NCBI RefSeq assembly: GCF_027533645.1
Contig: NZ_JAQAGY010000009.1
Location: 124,001-188,000 of the forward strand
Source: Paenibacillus caseinilyticus
Lineage (GTDB): Bacteria; Bacillota; Bacilli; Paenibacillales; NBRC-103111
Direction of reading: 5' to 3'
DNA: 64,000 nt
Numbering within the stretch: position 1 is the stretch's first letter; the number at the start of each line of letters is the position of its first letter. A program made the position numbers and the translations under genes. Positions 33,952 to 42,074 of the stretch are shown here, piece by piece. The notes beneath the pieces were generated by a model, which made no database searches, was not told where the DNA came from, and saw only the letters and a list, made by a program, of their open reading frames with translations.

Positions 33952-34719
33952 TTACCCCTTGCTCTTGTCCCGCAGGATATACCCCTGCCCGGGCAGGAAC
34001 TCCACGAAACCGGCCATCCTCCTGCCTTGGAAGCCCAGTGGACTGCTGCCCCCCATGACGATGACATTACGCAGGTGTCCCTGCTCTTCCCCCGGCAAAT
34101 AAAAGGCCTGCAGGTAAGGAAAAGCCTGCCGCAGCGTGGTACAGACCGCATTCAGATAGGGGTCATTCCCCGGCTTGCCCATCAAGTTCAGGAGAAGGGC
34201 TCCTCCGGGGCGCAGCTTCTCCTTCGCTAAGCCGAAGAATTCCGCCGTCGTGAAGTGGCCCGGCGTCCCCTCGCGGTCGAACGCATCGAGGATGACATAG
34301 TCAAAGGCGGCCCCCTGCTGTTGCTGCAGAATCGACCGCCCGTCCCCAATCGTCACCGGAAGATGGCAGCCGAAGAAGGTTCGGCTGCACTCCACGACCT
34401 TGGCGTCAATCTCTGCAACAACGAACCGCTTGTCCGGATAGCGGCCCGGGATCGTCCCAATGCCGTGTCCGATGACGGACACATCCGAGAACGAAGCATC
34501 GTTATGCTCCATGAGGTGGATGATGCCCCGGGGATATTCCAGTACGATCCGCTGCGGGTTCTCCAGATCGACGGCTCCTTGAACAGCACCATCCGAGAAT
34601 TGAAGGAACCGGTAGCGGCCCGGCTTGCCGTACAGCAGGGATGCCTCGTATACCGCAATCTCTTGGTTGTATGAGCTGGACTCTTTGAACAGCAGCTGCA
34701 AGCTTCGCCCCCCTCTCAT
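33952..34719 (-). CDS. Spermidine-synthase-fold methyltransferase-like protein
   Basis: 255 aa. A short beta domain (YEASLLYGKPGRYRFLQFSD) precedes a Rossmann fold with VSVIGHGIGTIPG (cofactor loop), VAEIDAKVVECSRTFF and DYVILDAFDREGTPGHFTTAEFF. This is the spermidine-synthase/SAM-methyltransferase superfamily. The GHGIGTIPG loop deviates from the usual GGGDG of true spermidine synthases, so the substrate may differ. Start at 34719 has only a weak RBS; an in-frame TTG at 34701 behind GAGAGGGGGG is a real alternative. No other polyamine genes are nearby. Confidence 0.75.
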   Translation of the reverse strand: MRGGRSLQLLFKESSSYNQEIAVYEASLLYGKPGRYRFLQFSDGAVQGAVDLENPQRIVLEYPRGIIHLMEHNDASFSDVSVIGHGIGTIPGRYPDKRFVVAEIDAKVVECSRTFFGCHLPVTIGDGRSILQQQQGAAFDYVILDAFDREGTPGHFTTAEFFGLAKEKLRPGGALLLNLMGKPGNDPYLNAVCTTLRQAFPYLQAFYLPGEEQGHLRNVIVMGGSSPLGFQGRRMAGFVEFLPGQGYILRDKSKG

Positions 34720-34797
34720 GACAACCTATGGAGGTAACGATACTCTACTCGGCCTGCCATCGCAAGATGTAAAGATCCCGTCTTCGCCTTCACGCCA

Positions 34798-34836
34798 AAC
34801 CGCCGGCTGTTCCCCACCCGGAGGAAGCCGGCGGTT
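34798..34836 (-). terminator. Terminator of the GNAT gene
   Basis: AACCGCCGGCT pairs perfectly with AGCCGGCGGTT (11 bp). The U-tract on the minus strand is short, so strength is uncertain. Confidence 0.55.
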
Positions 34837-34864
34837 CGTCGTATCCAGGCCGCTCTTCCCGGCG

Positions 34865-35149
34865 CTAGACCTCGTCGCGCTGCCAAATATCCTGATATTC
34901 CTTGTGTCTTCTGAACTGGGCGTGCGCGTAGGAACAAGCGGGGACGACCTTCTTCCCCGTCTCCCTTGCATGGTCGACCACCCGGCGAACCAAATCTTCC
35001 GCAACCTTCTGCCCCCGAAGCTCGGGCGCCACATACGTATGATTGAGCACCAGGGTCTCCTGGCCTACCGGAACGAAGGTGACCTCGGCCACCACTTCCC
35101 CATTGTCTTTTACAAAAAATCCGTTGCCTTCCTGTACCGTATCCCTCAT
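34865..35149 (-). CDS. Small GNAT-type N-acetyltransferase (YjdJ-like)
   Basis: 94 aa, the reduced GCN5-like fold of the YjdJ type. NHTYVAPELRGQKVAEDLVRR contains the acetyl-CoA pyrophosphate loop (RGQKVA), and VVPACSYAHAQF is the typical end. GGGAGGA precedes the ATG. Its acceptor substrate is unknown. Confidence 0.85.
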   Translation of the reverse strand: MRDTVQEGNGFFVKDNGEVVAEVTFVPVGQETLVLNHTYVAPELRGQKVAEDLVRRVVDHARETGKKVVPACSYAHAQFRRHKEYQDIWQRDEV

Positions 35150-35337
35150 AAGCCAGATCCTCCCTTTCCAAGTTATCTTTCCCTACTATATACCCGCAAA
35201 TCCGCAGTTCTTACCCAGGCCCCCTCCCGGAACGCGTCCGAAGCGCGGCCTGCCCTGTTGGAATTGCCGAGTTTGCTTCTTGGCGCTTTCAAGGTACACT
35301 GTAGAGATAGACATTCGTGCACCGGGGGAATTAACGC

Positions 35338-36222
35338 ATGGACGAAAGAGACTGGACCATCCTTCATCTGCTCTACGAGCACAAGAATATTACCCGTACC
35401 GCGCAGCTTCTCTACCTGACGCAACCCGCGCTGACGAAGCGGCTGATGCATATGGAAAAAGAGTACGGCGTGAAGATCGTCAACCGGGGCATCCGCGGCG
35501 TCCATTTTACGCCCCAGGGCGAGTACCTGGCGAAACGGGCGGGCGAGCTGCTCACCGCTTTCCGCGAGATCAGGGACAACGTCACGAACATGAACCAGGA
35601 TATCGCCGGCACCCTGCGGCTCGGCGTCTCCAATTATTTTGGCAAATACGAGCTGCCGCATCTCCTCAGGCTGTTCCGCGAGCAGTATCCGCGCGTGGAT
35701 TACCAACTCGAAACGGCCTTCAGCAAAGACATCTTCACGATGGTGTACAATCATGACATCCACATCGGCTTCGTGCGGGGAGACTACAGCTGGCCCGGCG
35801 AGAAGCACCTCCTATTCCGGGAGAGCGTCTGGATCGTATCGAAGGAGCCCATCGATATGGAGGAGCTGCCGCAGGCGCCGCGGATCGACTATTTCACCGA
35901 TCCTCTCTTCAAGACGATGATCGACCGGTGGTGGTCGGACCATTACACGAAGGCCCCGTTCGTCTCGATGAAGGTCGACCGCGCCGATACGTGCCGGGAG
36001 ATGGTGAAGAACGGGCTCGGCTACAGCTTCCTCCCCACGAGATTCCTGAGGGATATGGGCGATATGCATACTCTCGAGATCAAGGATAAGAGCGGGGACC
36101 CCCTGATCCGCGAAACCTGGATGTTCTACCATCCGGAGTCCCGCGAGAATCACGTAGTGAACGCCTTCGTCGAATTCATGGAGAAGACAGACCTGGAAGA
36201 CATGGGGCTGATCCGGGAATAA
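35338..36222 (+). CDS. LysR-family transcriptional regulator
   Basis: 294 aa. N-terminal winged helix (ILHLLYEHKNITRTAQLLYL, TQPALTKRLMHMEKEYGVKI) and the periplasmic-binding-like effector domain (GTLRLGVSNYFGKYELPHLLRLF onward). GGGGGA precedes the ATG at 35338. It converges on the MFS gene at 36278, sharing a terminator hairpin; its own regulon is not evident. A dyad before the MFS gene may be its target. Confidence 0.9.
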   Translation: MDERDWTILHLLYEHKNITRTAQLLYLTQPALTKRLMHMEKEYGVKIVNRGIRGVHFTPQGEYLAKRAGELLTAFREIRDNVTNMNQDIAGTLRLGVSNYFGKYELPHLLRLFREQYPRVDYQLETAFSKDIFTMVYNHDIHIGFVRGDYSWPGEKHLLFRESVWIVSKEPIDMEELPQAPRIDYFTDPLFKTMIDRWWSDHYTKAPFVSMKVDRADTCREMVKNGLGYSFLPTRFLRDMGDMHTLEIKDKSGDPLIRETWMFYHPESRENHVVNAFVEFMEKTDLEDMGLIRE

Positions 36223-36262
36223 TACGGTACAGGGCTTCGGCTCCTAGGACACGGAACACGCG

Positions 36263-36300
36263 AAAAACCGGCTCCCGTTATTGGACGGAGGCCGGTTCTT
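36263..36300. terminator. Bidirectional terminator shared by LysR and MFS genes
   Basis: AACCGGCTCCCG pairs with CGGAGGCCGGTT (one mismatch). Flanked by AAAAA and TTCTT. The TAA stop of the minus-strand MFS gene (36278-36280) lies in its loop. Confidence 0.8.
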
Positions 36301-37495
36301 CCTGCGGCTTGGACTTTGTCAGAAGCGCCCCGCCGATCAGGAACGCGCCGCTGACATAGAAGACGGACACTAGCCCGACCCCTGTGCCGACAAGGCCGAA
36401 GAACAGCGGCGCGACAAGCTGGGACAGCCTGTTGGTGGCCAGCCGCAGTCCCAGCACCTCACCCGTCTTATTCTTCGGCGAGGCATTGTAGGTCGTCGAC
36501 ATCGACAGGGGCTGCCCGCAGCCGAGGCCGATGCCCATCAGCACGCTCGTCATCAGCAGGAGCCAGACGCTTGAAGCGTAGGGGATGAGCACAAAGCCAA
36601 GACCCGCGGTCAGGATCGACCCGAGAAGCACCCGCTCGCGGCCGAGCAGCTTGGTCAGCGCGGGCAGGAAGAGGCGCACGAAGACCATCGCGAGGCCCTG
36701 CAGGGCGAGAATCCAGCCGATATTCGATTCGGAGATCCCCATGCGCGCCCCGTACAGCGGGAAGTACGCCACGAAGATATCCCTCGAGTACAGGACGAGC
36801 GCGCTGGTAGCCAGCGCGTTGCGCAGCAGCGGAATTCTCAGCAGCCCCAAAGCGGAAGAAGACCCTTCAGGCTCCGATACAGCCGCTTCCTTGATCCCCC
36901 GATGCTTGATTATCGGAATGAAGCGTACCACGGCAACCGGGATGATGCAGAAGAACATCGCGATGAGGAACACCGCCGCGTACGAGACCTGCTCCGAGAG
37001 ATAGCCCTGGGCCACCGGACCGATGAATCCGGCCAGGGCGACACTCATGCTCAGCATGCTGAAATACGAATCCCGCTCGTCCTTGGTCTGCGCGGCGTGC
37101 CCCAGCACGTTCTGCAGGCAGATCGCGATGAATACATGCGACACGCCGACGGCGAACTGGGATACGTACAGCGCCCACAGTGAAGGGAACAGATACGGCA
37201 TCGCCATGCCGAAGGCGCATCCGATGCTTCCGATCAGAACAGGCAGACGGTCCCCGAACCGGTCCGCCAGCTTGCCCGCGTGAATAGCGAGCAGCAAGGG
37301 CAGGAGGGCATATGACGAGGTCAGCATGCCGATCTGCAGCGTGCCGGCTCCAAGCTCCGAAGCGAACAAGGTGATGGCCGGCCTCGACATATTAAGCATC
37401 ATTTGAAATCCGAACATAATCAGCAGCACATTCCATAGTACCGCTTTACTCTTGCGACCCCCGCCTAATGGCGCGGCTTTCAGTAGTCCGTTCAT
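36278..37495 (-). CDS. Major facilitator superfamily transporter
   Basis: 405 aa, 12 predicted membrane helices in two halves. HAGKLADRFGDRLPVLIGSIG in loop 2-3 is the MFS motif A. GGGGAG lies ~8 bp before the ATG at 37495. A perfect 8-bp dyad TCATTCTT/AAGAATGA (37582-37589, 37603-37610) upstream could be a LysR site. It resembles sugar- or drug-efflux members; substrate unknown. Confidence 0.87.
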   Translation of the reverse strand: MNGLLKAAPLGGGRKSKAVLWNVLLIMFGFQMMLNMSRPAITLFASELGAGTLQIGMLTSSYALLPLLLAIHAGKLADRFGDRLPVLIGSIGCAFGMAMPYLFPSLWALYVSQFAVGVSHVFIAICLQNVLGHAAQTKDERDSYFSMLSMSVALAGFIGPVAQGYLSEQVSYAAVFLIAMFFCIIPVAVVRFIPIIKHRGIKEAAVSEPEGSSSALGLLRIPLLRNALATSALVLYSRDIFVAYFPLYGARMGISESNIGWILALQGLAMVFVRLFLPALTKLLGRERVLLGSILTAGLGFVLIPYASSVWLLLMTSVLMGIGLGCGQPLSMSTTYNASPKNKTGEVLGLRLATNRLSQLVAPLFFGLVGTGVGLVSVFYVSGAFLIGGALLTKSKPQEEPASVQ

Positions 37496-37581
37496 TCTCC
37501 GTCTCTCCCCGTACTGCTTTCTTCTCTGCTTCTATAGCTTTAGCTTACACGGAAAAGCCCCATGCATAAAATTCCCGTTGC

Positions 37582-37610
37582 TCATTCTTCCCCATAACCA
37601 AAAAGAATGA
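37582..37610 (-). promoter_or_regulatory. Candidate operator before the MFS gene
   Basis: TCATTCTT and AAGAATGA are exact 8-bp arms with a 13-bp spacer, about 90 bp upstream of the MFS start. Possible LysR-type binding site. Confidence 0.35.
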
Positions 37611-37673
37611 TGCGGCCCTGCTGTTTCAATGCCTGTCCGCCCGGGTAAGAAGAAACAGTGGGAAGTGGTAATT

Positions 37674-37802
37674 ATGAATCAATTGCAGAAGAAAACGACA
37701 GGTTCCATGTTTTCCGAAAGGTTGGTTTGCCATGTTCTCTCTCTTGAGAAGAAAACGATTCGCCTTTATTCGCAAGGTACTTGCATCGTGCAAGATGACT
37801 AA
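37674..37802 (+). CDS. Possible small 42-aa protein
   Basis: Frame starting MNQLQKKTTGSMFSERLVCH and ending GTCIVQDD; basic N-terminal half. GGAAGTGG lies ~5 bp before the ATG at 37674, a modest RBS. A strong hairpin terminator follows (37868), supporting a short transcript here, either mRNA or small RNA. Family not recognised. Confidence 0.4.
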   Translation: MNQLQKKTTGSMFSERLVCHVLSLEKKTIRLYSQGTCIVQDD

Positions 37803-37867
37803 GCAGGCTTCCTGAATCCTGACAGTCGATCGGTGATCCACAATGATTGCGGCTTCCCACATATAAG

Positions 37868-37906
37868 GCAAAAGCGCACTCCCGGCAAGGGCAGTGCGCT
37901 TTTGTT
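37868..37906. terminator. Strong bidirectional terminator
   Basis: AAAAGCGCACT pairs perfectly with AGTGCGCTTTT. It has no established gene on either side apart from the 42-aa frame. Confidence 0.8.
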
Positions 37907-37921
37907 GTATATGCCGTTTCA

Positions 37922-38025
37922 CAAGATAAACGGCTTCGCCGTCCTTTAAAGGACGATGCGCGTTTATAAGAAATACAAGATTACGGGATCGAGTTCTGGC
38001 GAGATATACATTCTAGTATTTCAAG
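37922..38025 (+). repeat. Interspersed ~105-bp repeat, copy 4
   Basis: The best-preserved copy. Head CAAGATAAACGGCTTCGCCG with 7-bp outer arms ATAAACG/CGTTTAT, inner ACGGC-ttc-GCCGT and the 14-bp palindrome GTCCTTTAAAGGAC; tail GAGATATACATTCTAGTATT. Its tail abuts the terminator of the minus-strand gene at 38142. Confidence 0.85.
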
Positions 38026-38063
38026 AAAGAAAACCCCGCGGCGGCGGGCCGCAGGGTTCTCGT
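38026..38063 (-). terminator. Terminator of the four-repeat protein gene
   Basis: AACCCTGCGG pairs with CCGCGGGGTT (mismatch tolerated); TTTTCTTTC follows on the minus strand. Confidence 0.75.
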
Positions 38064-38141
38064 CGTCTGTTCGGGGCGCACCCCCATGTGATCCCGCCTA
38101 GAGGTTCGCGGTACCTTATCGTACCGTCCTCAGGCTAGTGA

Positions 38142-39593
38142 CTACAGGGCTGCATTCGTTTGCCCTACCTTATCCATAATCCGGGCTCTGAGGCCTTTGG
38201 ACAGCTCGGCTGCTTCGGCCGAGGTGATCTGACGGTTCTCTACCGCACGGTCGATCCGGCTCTGGTACAGGAACTCCAGACGCTCGATCAGCTCGGAACG
38301 GCCTTCGAAGTCATCGTCGCGCTCACGGTCGGCCACGGCCAGAAGCGAGTCGCCGGACTTCAAGTCGTCGATGAGATCCTGAAGTTCCATATCCATATAG
38401 ATCGAAGCGTTCAGTACGATATCGTCCAGGCTCAGGCTAAAACGCTCTTCGAGCTTCATCGAAGGGTTCTCGAGCACTGCTTTGTCCTCATAGCCGGGCT
38501 GGTTCAGTGCATCGGAGAGCTGCTTCTCGTTCGTGCTGCGAATATCCGCGGCTTCCTCGGAAGTCAATTGACCCGCAGCCACCGCCGTATCGACACGGTA
38601 GTTATAATAGTTCTTCATCGCATCGAACAGCTCGTAGCGGTTCTCGATGTCGTCATCTTCATCCTGGCGGTCGGCGACCTGGTTGATCGACTGCGATGCG
38701 TTCAGCTCATCCTTCAGCTCATACTCTTCGAGATCCAGATAGATGGCCGTCATCTTCACTATGTCGCTCAGTCCCGCCTGGTAACGCTGCTCCAGCGGAA
38801 TCGAGGTATCGACGGCTGCATCTACATAGCCCGGCTTCGACAGCGCATCCGACAGCCGCTTCGCAATATCCGCTTTGAACCCGTCAGCTTCTTCCTTGGT
38901 GATCCGGCCCGCTTCGAGCGCCGAGTTCACGGAAGTTTCGTACATGTTCTTCAGCCCTTGGTGCAGCTCACTGGAGTTCTCCAGCTCCCGGTGGGAGAGG
39001 TCGCTAAGCGACAGTCCGCTCTTCAGGTCGCTGATCACATCGGCATAATCCATCTCGAGGTAGATCGCCGCATACTTCACGATCTGGTTCAGTTCGAGGG
39101 AGAACCGGTCTTTGAGCGGAATATCGGTATCCACGCCGGCTTCCTTATATCCTGCCGTATCCAGGGCCTGCGCTACGCGGTCCTTGATCTTCCCTTCGTA
39201 CTTCGCCGCTTCTTCAGCCGTAATTTCCTTATTCGCGAGTGCTGCCTTCACGGAAGCGCGGTACAAGCCTTCGAGGTCTTCGCGAAGCTCTTCGCGGCCT
39301 CTGTAGTCGTCATCCTTGATTCCGTTCGCGATGCTGCCGAGGGTGCTGCCGCCCTGAAGCGCGTCCTGCACATCCCCGAATTCCTTATCCATGAATACCG
39401 AAGCATACCATACGATTTTGCTGAGATCCGAACTGATCCGGTAGGCAAAAGGCACGATGACTTCGTCATCATCCGACTTGCTGCTTGCATAAGCCGCTGG
39501 CGTAGCCACTACAGCAGGCACTGCCCCCAGCAGTAATGCTGCAGCCAGCGTTGTTGCGATCCATTTCCCGCTTTTAAGCTGAGTTGCTTTCAT
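38142..39593 (-). CDS. Secreted protein built of four ~100-aa helical repeats
   Basis: 483 aa. Signal peptide ~37 aa (ends AAYASS). The rest is four tandem repeats. Each opens with a segment like LNQIVKYAAIYLEMDYADVI or LDDIVLNASIYMDMELQDLI, continues with DLKSGxSL, an L..LYxxxVxxAL helix and ITxEEAxxY, and ends AxxxxGYxDxAVDTxIPLxxR. The protein is acidic and probably all-helical. No enzymatic motif. Start at 39593 (GGAGAG 7 bp upstream) rather than the frame opening at 39698. Likely cell-envelope or matrix associated; family not recognised beyond loose likeness to small secreted helical Bacillus proteins. Confidence 0.8.
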   Translation of the reverse strand: MKATQLKSGKWIATTLAAALLLGAVPAVVATPAAYASSKSDDDEVIVPFAYRISSDLSKIVWYASVFMDKEFGDVQDALQGGSTLGSIANGIKDDDYRGREELREDLEGLYRASVKAALANKEITAEEAAKYEGKIKDRVAQALDTAGYKEAGVDTDIPLKDRFSLELNQIVKYAAIYLEMDYADVISDLKSGLSLSDLSHRELENSSELHQGLKNMYETSVNSALEAGRITKEEADGFKADIAKRLSDALSKPGYVDAAVDTSIPLEQRYQAGLSDIVKMTAIYLDLEEYELKDELNASQSINQVADRQDEDDDIENRYELFDAMKNYYNYRVDTAVAAGQLTSEEAADIRSTNEKQLSDALNQPGYEDKAVLENPSMKLEERFSLSLDDIVLNASIYMDMELQDLIDDLKSGDSLLAVADRERDDDFEGRSELIERLEFLYQSRIDRAVENRQITSAEAAELSKGLRARIMDKVGQTNAAL

Positions 39594-39753
39594 ATGAACT
39601 CTCCATCCTAAGGTCTCTATATTTGGTTTAAGCACCCGTGCACTAGGTTCTTCCATAGCTTTATTGTAGTGAGATCGGCCGTTTTTTTTTAGTAGCAAGT
39701 GTCAGGTTTATGGCTGTGACATCCGTGACATTTGTCACGAAGCTGCCCGGTGT

Positions 39754-40356
39754 TCAGTAAGGCTCCAGCCAGCCGTGCTCCCGACAGCGGGAGATCGCCT
39801 CGATCCGGTTCTTCACCCCGAGTTTCTCGAGGATGCCCGAGATATAATTGCGCACCGTTCCGCCCGACAGATGAAGCTGTCCGGCGATCTCTTTGGTGGA
39901 CTTGCCGTCCGCCACCAGGACCAGCACTTCCCGCTCCCGGCCGGTGAGCGGGTTCTCTTCGACGTAGATGTCTTCCTCCAGCTCCTTGGTGTAGATACGC
40001 CGGCCGTTCATGACGCTGCGGATCGCTGCGGCAAGCTCCTCGCTCGTATTATCCTTGGACAGATAGGCGCTGACCCCCGCTTTGACGGCACGTTCAAAAT
40101 ACCCCGCACGGGCGAAGGTCGTCAGGATGACGACTTTGCAGCCGCCCTTCATCCGCTCGGCCGCCTCGATGCCGCTCATCACCGGCATTTCGATATCGAG
40201 GATGCACACATCGGGATGCAGCTGCTCCACGAGCGCCAGCGCCTCCTCCCCGTTCGCAGCTTTGCCTACAATCTCAAAATCCTCCTGCATTTCGAGCAGC
40301 GCGGCCAAGGCGTCAAGCAGCATGCGCTGGTCCTCGGCAATCACAATGCGGGTCAT
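39754..40356 (-). CDS. desR: NarL-type response regulator, DesR-like
   Basis: 200 aa: receiver domain (E8/D9, phospho-acceptor D54 in CILDIEMP, K in AYLSKD) and LuxR-type DNA-binding domain (LTGREREVLVLVADGKSTKE, GGTVRNYISGILEKLGVKNR). Similarity to Bacillus subtilis DesR runs along the full length. The ATG overlaps the kinase stop by 4 bp (ATGA). DesR in Bacillus activates the fatty-acid desaturase gene at low temperature; no desaturase gene is in this window, so the target must be elsewhere or different. Confidence 0.85.
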   Translation of the reverse strand: MTRIVIAEDQRMLLDALAALLEMQEDFEIVGKAANGEEALALVEQLHPDVCILDIEMPVMSGIEAAERMKGGCKVVILTTFARAGYFERAVKAGVSAYLSKDNTSEELAAAIRSVMNGRRIYTKELEEDIYVEENPLTGREREVLVLVADGKSTKEIAGQLHLSGGTVRNYISGILEKLGVKNRIEAISRCREHGWLEPY

Positions 40357-41492
40357 ATCGGTTTCCTCTTTTCGGACTGGTTTACTTCCTGCTTGATAAT
40401 ATGGGGCACGGTCATGCGGACGCTGGTCCCGCGGCCGGTGTCAATCTCCACCTTCCCGTTCACGAAATCCAGACGCTCCTTCATGCCGATCAGGCCGTTG
40501 CCCTGCCCCCACTCTGCGCGCGCCCCTCCGCCGTTGTCCTCCACCGTCACGACCGTCTCCGCCGGCAGCCGCTCCATGCGGAGCCTGCAGGAAGAGGCGC
40601 CGCTGTGCTTCACTACATTGGTGACGGCTTCCTTGATGCACATGCTGAGCACATTCTGAATGAGGGGGGACACCTCCTGGAGGGAAGCTTCGTTGTCGCA
40701 GAGGAACTCGATATCCGCGGCCCCCAGGATGCGGCGGACATGCGCCACTTCTTCCTGGACCGTCGTTCCCCTCATCTTGGACACGAGCTCTTGCACTTCC
40801 TTCAGGGTCGAGCGTGCCACGCTCTGGACCTCCTTCATCTGCAGCTGCGCCTTCTCCGGCTGCTGGCCTACCAGCTTGTCGGCGAGCTCGCTCTTCAGGC
40901 CGATCAGCGACAGCTTCTGCCCCAGGGTATCGTGCAGATCGCGCGAGATGCGCTGGCGCTCTTCCTGGATCACGAGCTCGGCGATACGGCGGTTCGCTTC
41001 CACGAGCAGCTTCTGCAGTTCGATCCGCTTATAGCGGAAATACGTGTTGAACGGAATGAGTATGCTTCCGATCAGCGTCAGCAGAACGAAAGGATACTGG
41101 GCCAGGATCGACGCATGCTGCGTCAGCGTACCGTAGTTGACCGCACCGAAGATAATGAGCAGATGCAGCGTATAGAGGATGGAGAACGGCACCCGCCTGC
41201 GGATTCGCCCGATGAAATACGACACGACGAAAGCAAGATACACGTAGCCGTAACCAACGCTGATGAGCCCGGATACGACCATCTGGACGCAGGTCCACAG
41301 GTATGCCGTGCGCTGCGCCGAGTAAGCCGAACCGGCCGTCGCAGCCAGGAAGAGCAGCAGGAGCCCCGCTCCGGCTGCAGCGGGAGGACCCTTAGGGACA
41401 TGAAACAGCAGATAAAACGGAATGAGGTACAGGATCAACCAGACACCGACAACGAGCATGCGGCTTTTGGAACCAGGCTTCGTTAAAAACAT
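40353..41492 (-). CDS. desK: Membrane histidine kinase, DesK-like
   Basis: 379 aa. Four to five N-terminal helices (residues ~10-150), then a HisKA_3 domain with H187 in SRDLHDTLGQKLSLIGLKSE, nearly identical to the DesK phospho-acceptor helix, and an HATPase_c domain (KEAVTNVVKHSG, VEDNGGGAR, GNGLIGMKERLDFV). Start at 41492 with AAAGGAAG upstream; the frame opens further at 41534 without an RBS. Transcribed first in an operon with the DesR-like gene. By family it senses membrane fluidity; the actual signal here is inferred. Confidence 0.87.
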   Translation of the reverse strand: MFLTKPGSKSRMLVVGVWLILYLIPFYLLFHVPKGPPAAAGAGLLLLFLAATAGSAYSAQRTAYLWTCVQMVVSGLISVGYGYVYLAFVVSYFIGRIRRRVPFSILYTLHLLIIFGAVNYGTLTQHASILAQYPFVLLTLIGSILIPFNTYFRYKRIELQKLLVEANRRIAELVIQEERQRISRDLHDTLGQKLSLIGLKSELADKLVGQQPEKAQLQMKEVQSVARSTLKEVQELVSKMRGTTVQEEVAHVRRILGAADIEFLCDNEASLQEVSPLIQNVLSMCIKEAVTNVVKHSGASSCRLRMERLPAETVVTVEDNGGGARAEWGQGNGLIGMKERLDFVNGKVEIDTGRGTSVRMTVPHIIKQEVNQSEKRKPI

Positions 41493-41529
41493 AAGCAGCT
41501 TCCTTTCATCCACGGGCTGGGGCTTGAGC

Positions 41530-41570
41530 AACAAATAACAGCACCCCCCGCTAAGGGAGATGCTGCTTGG
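41530..41570 (-). terminator. Hairpin between the 47-aa gene and desK-like gene
   Basis: AGCAGCAT pairs with GGTGCTGTT (G:U pairs) and is followed by ATTTGTTG on the minus strand. Confidence 0.55.
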
Positions 41571-41600
41571 TTCGCGGCTGTATGTGCGGGCTCAGGCTCG

Positions 41601-41744
41601 TCAGCTCTTCGCTCCGGATGCGCGCTGCTTGTTCTTGAAGAAGTCCAGCACGGCTTCCTCGACCATATGCTGCAGTTCTTCGTCAGGCGTCTCCGTCCGG
41701 GAGAGTACGGACCATTGTTTGATTCGTTGTAGCAGGGCCAGCAT
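41601..41744 (-). CDS. Small 47-aa protein upstream of the DesK-like gene
   Basis: Frame beginning MLALLQRIKQWSVLSRTETP and containing EELQHMVEEAVLDFFKNKQ, an amphipathic helical pattern. GAGAGGGG precedes the ATG at 41744. Codon choice and composition look coding, and a terminator follows. No recognised family; possible small regulator. Confidence 0.6.
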   Translation of the reverse strand: MLALLQRIKQWSVLSRTETPDEELQHMVEEAVLDFFKNKQRASGAKS

Positions 41745-41970
41745 GATGTAGTTTCCCCTCTCTGATGCACAAGACCGTCAATTATGTATAAGGCACTTCA
41801 GACAACGAATATTCTGAACATTTGTTTTTAACATTCGTTAAATTTAGCGCTAAAGTAAATTATATGAAGATTATACGAAGCCGTCAAATGAAAACTTTGA
41901 CAGCCCGGACTCCCTGGAATCAGGAAAGCCCTTGCAGCATGCATTGACTTCGTCCCTCCCCCTCCATTAC
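41745..41970. other. Intergenic region before the tandem repeat
   Basis: AT-rich for ~130 bp (promoter of the minus-strand 47-aa/desKR genes expected here), then GC-rich. No ORF recognised. Confidence 0.5.
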
Positions 41971-42050
41971 AATCGAACAAAACACGGGTGGGCCGCAAGG
42001 ATTGCGATCCAATCGAACAACACACGGGTGGGCCGCAAGGATTGCGATCC
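41971..42050 (+). repeat. 40-bp tandem duplication upstream of a TetR gene
   Basis: Two head-to-tail 40-bp units (41971-42010, 42011-42050) differing at one base (41981 A / 42021 C). Each unit holds AATCGAACAA...GGATTGCGATCC, with CAATC/GATTG dyads at the junction. It ends 24 bp before the TetR start, so it may duplicate an operator. Confidence 0.9.
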
Positions 42051-42074
42051 CCTTAGACGGAGGAATACACCACG

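Noticed and set aside
33952..34719. Annotating the gene as speE (spermidine synthase)
   Set aside because: The cofactor loop is atypical and no polyamine genes are nearby, so only the fold is claimed.
37626..37922. 98-codon minus-strand frame
   Set aside because: It passes through the 37868 terminator and has no RBS; the plus-strand 42-aa frame is the better candidate.
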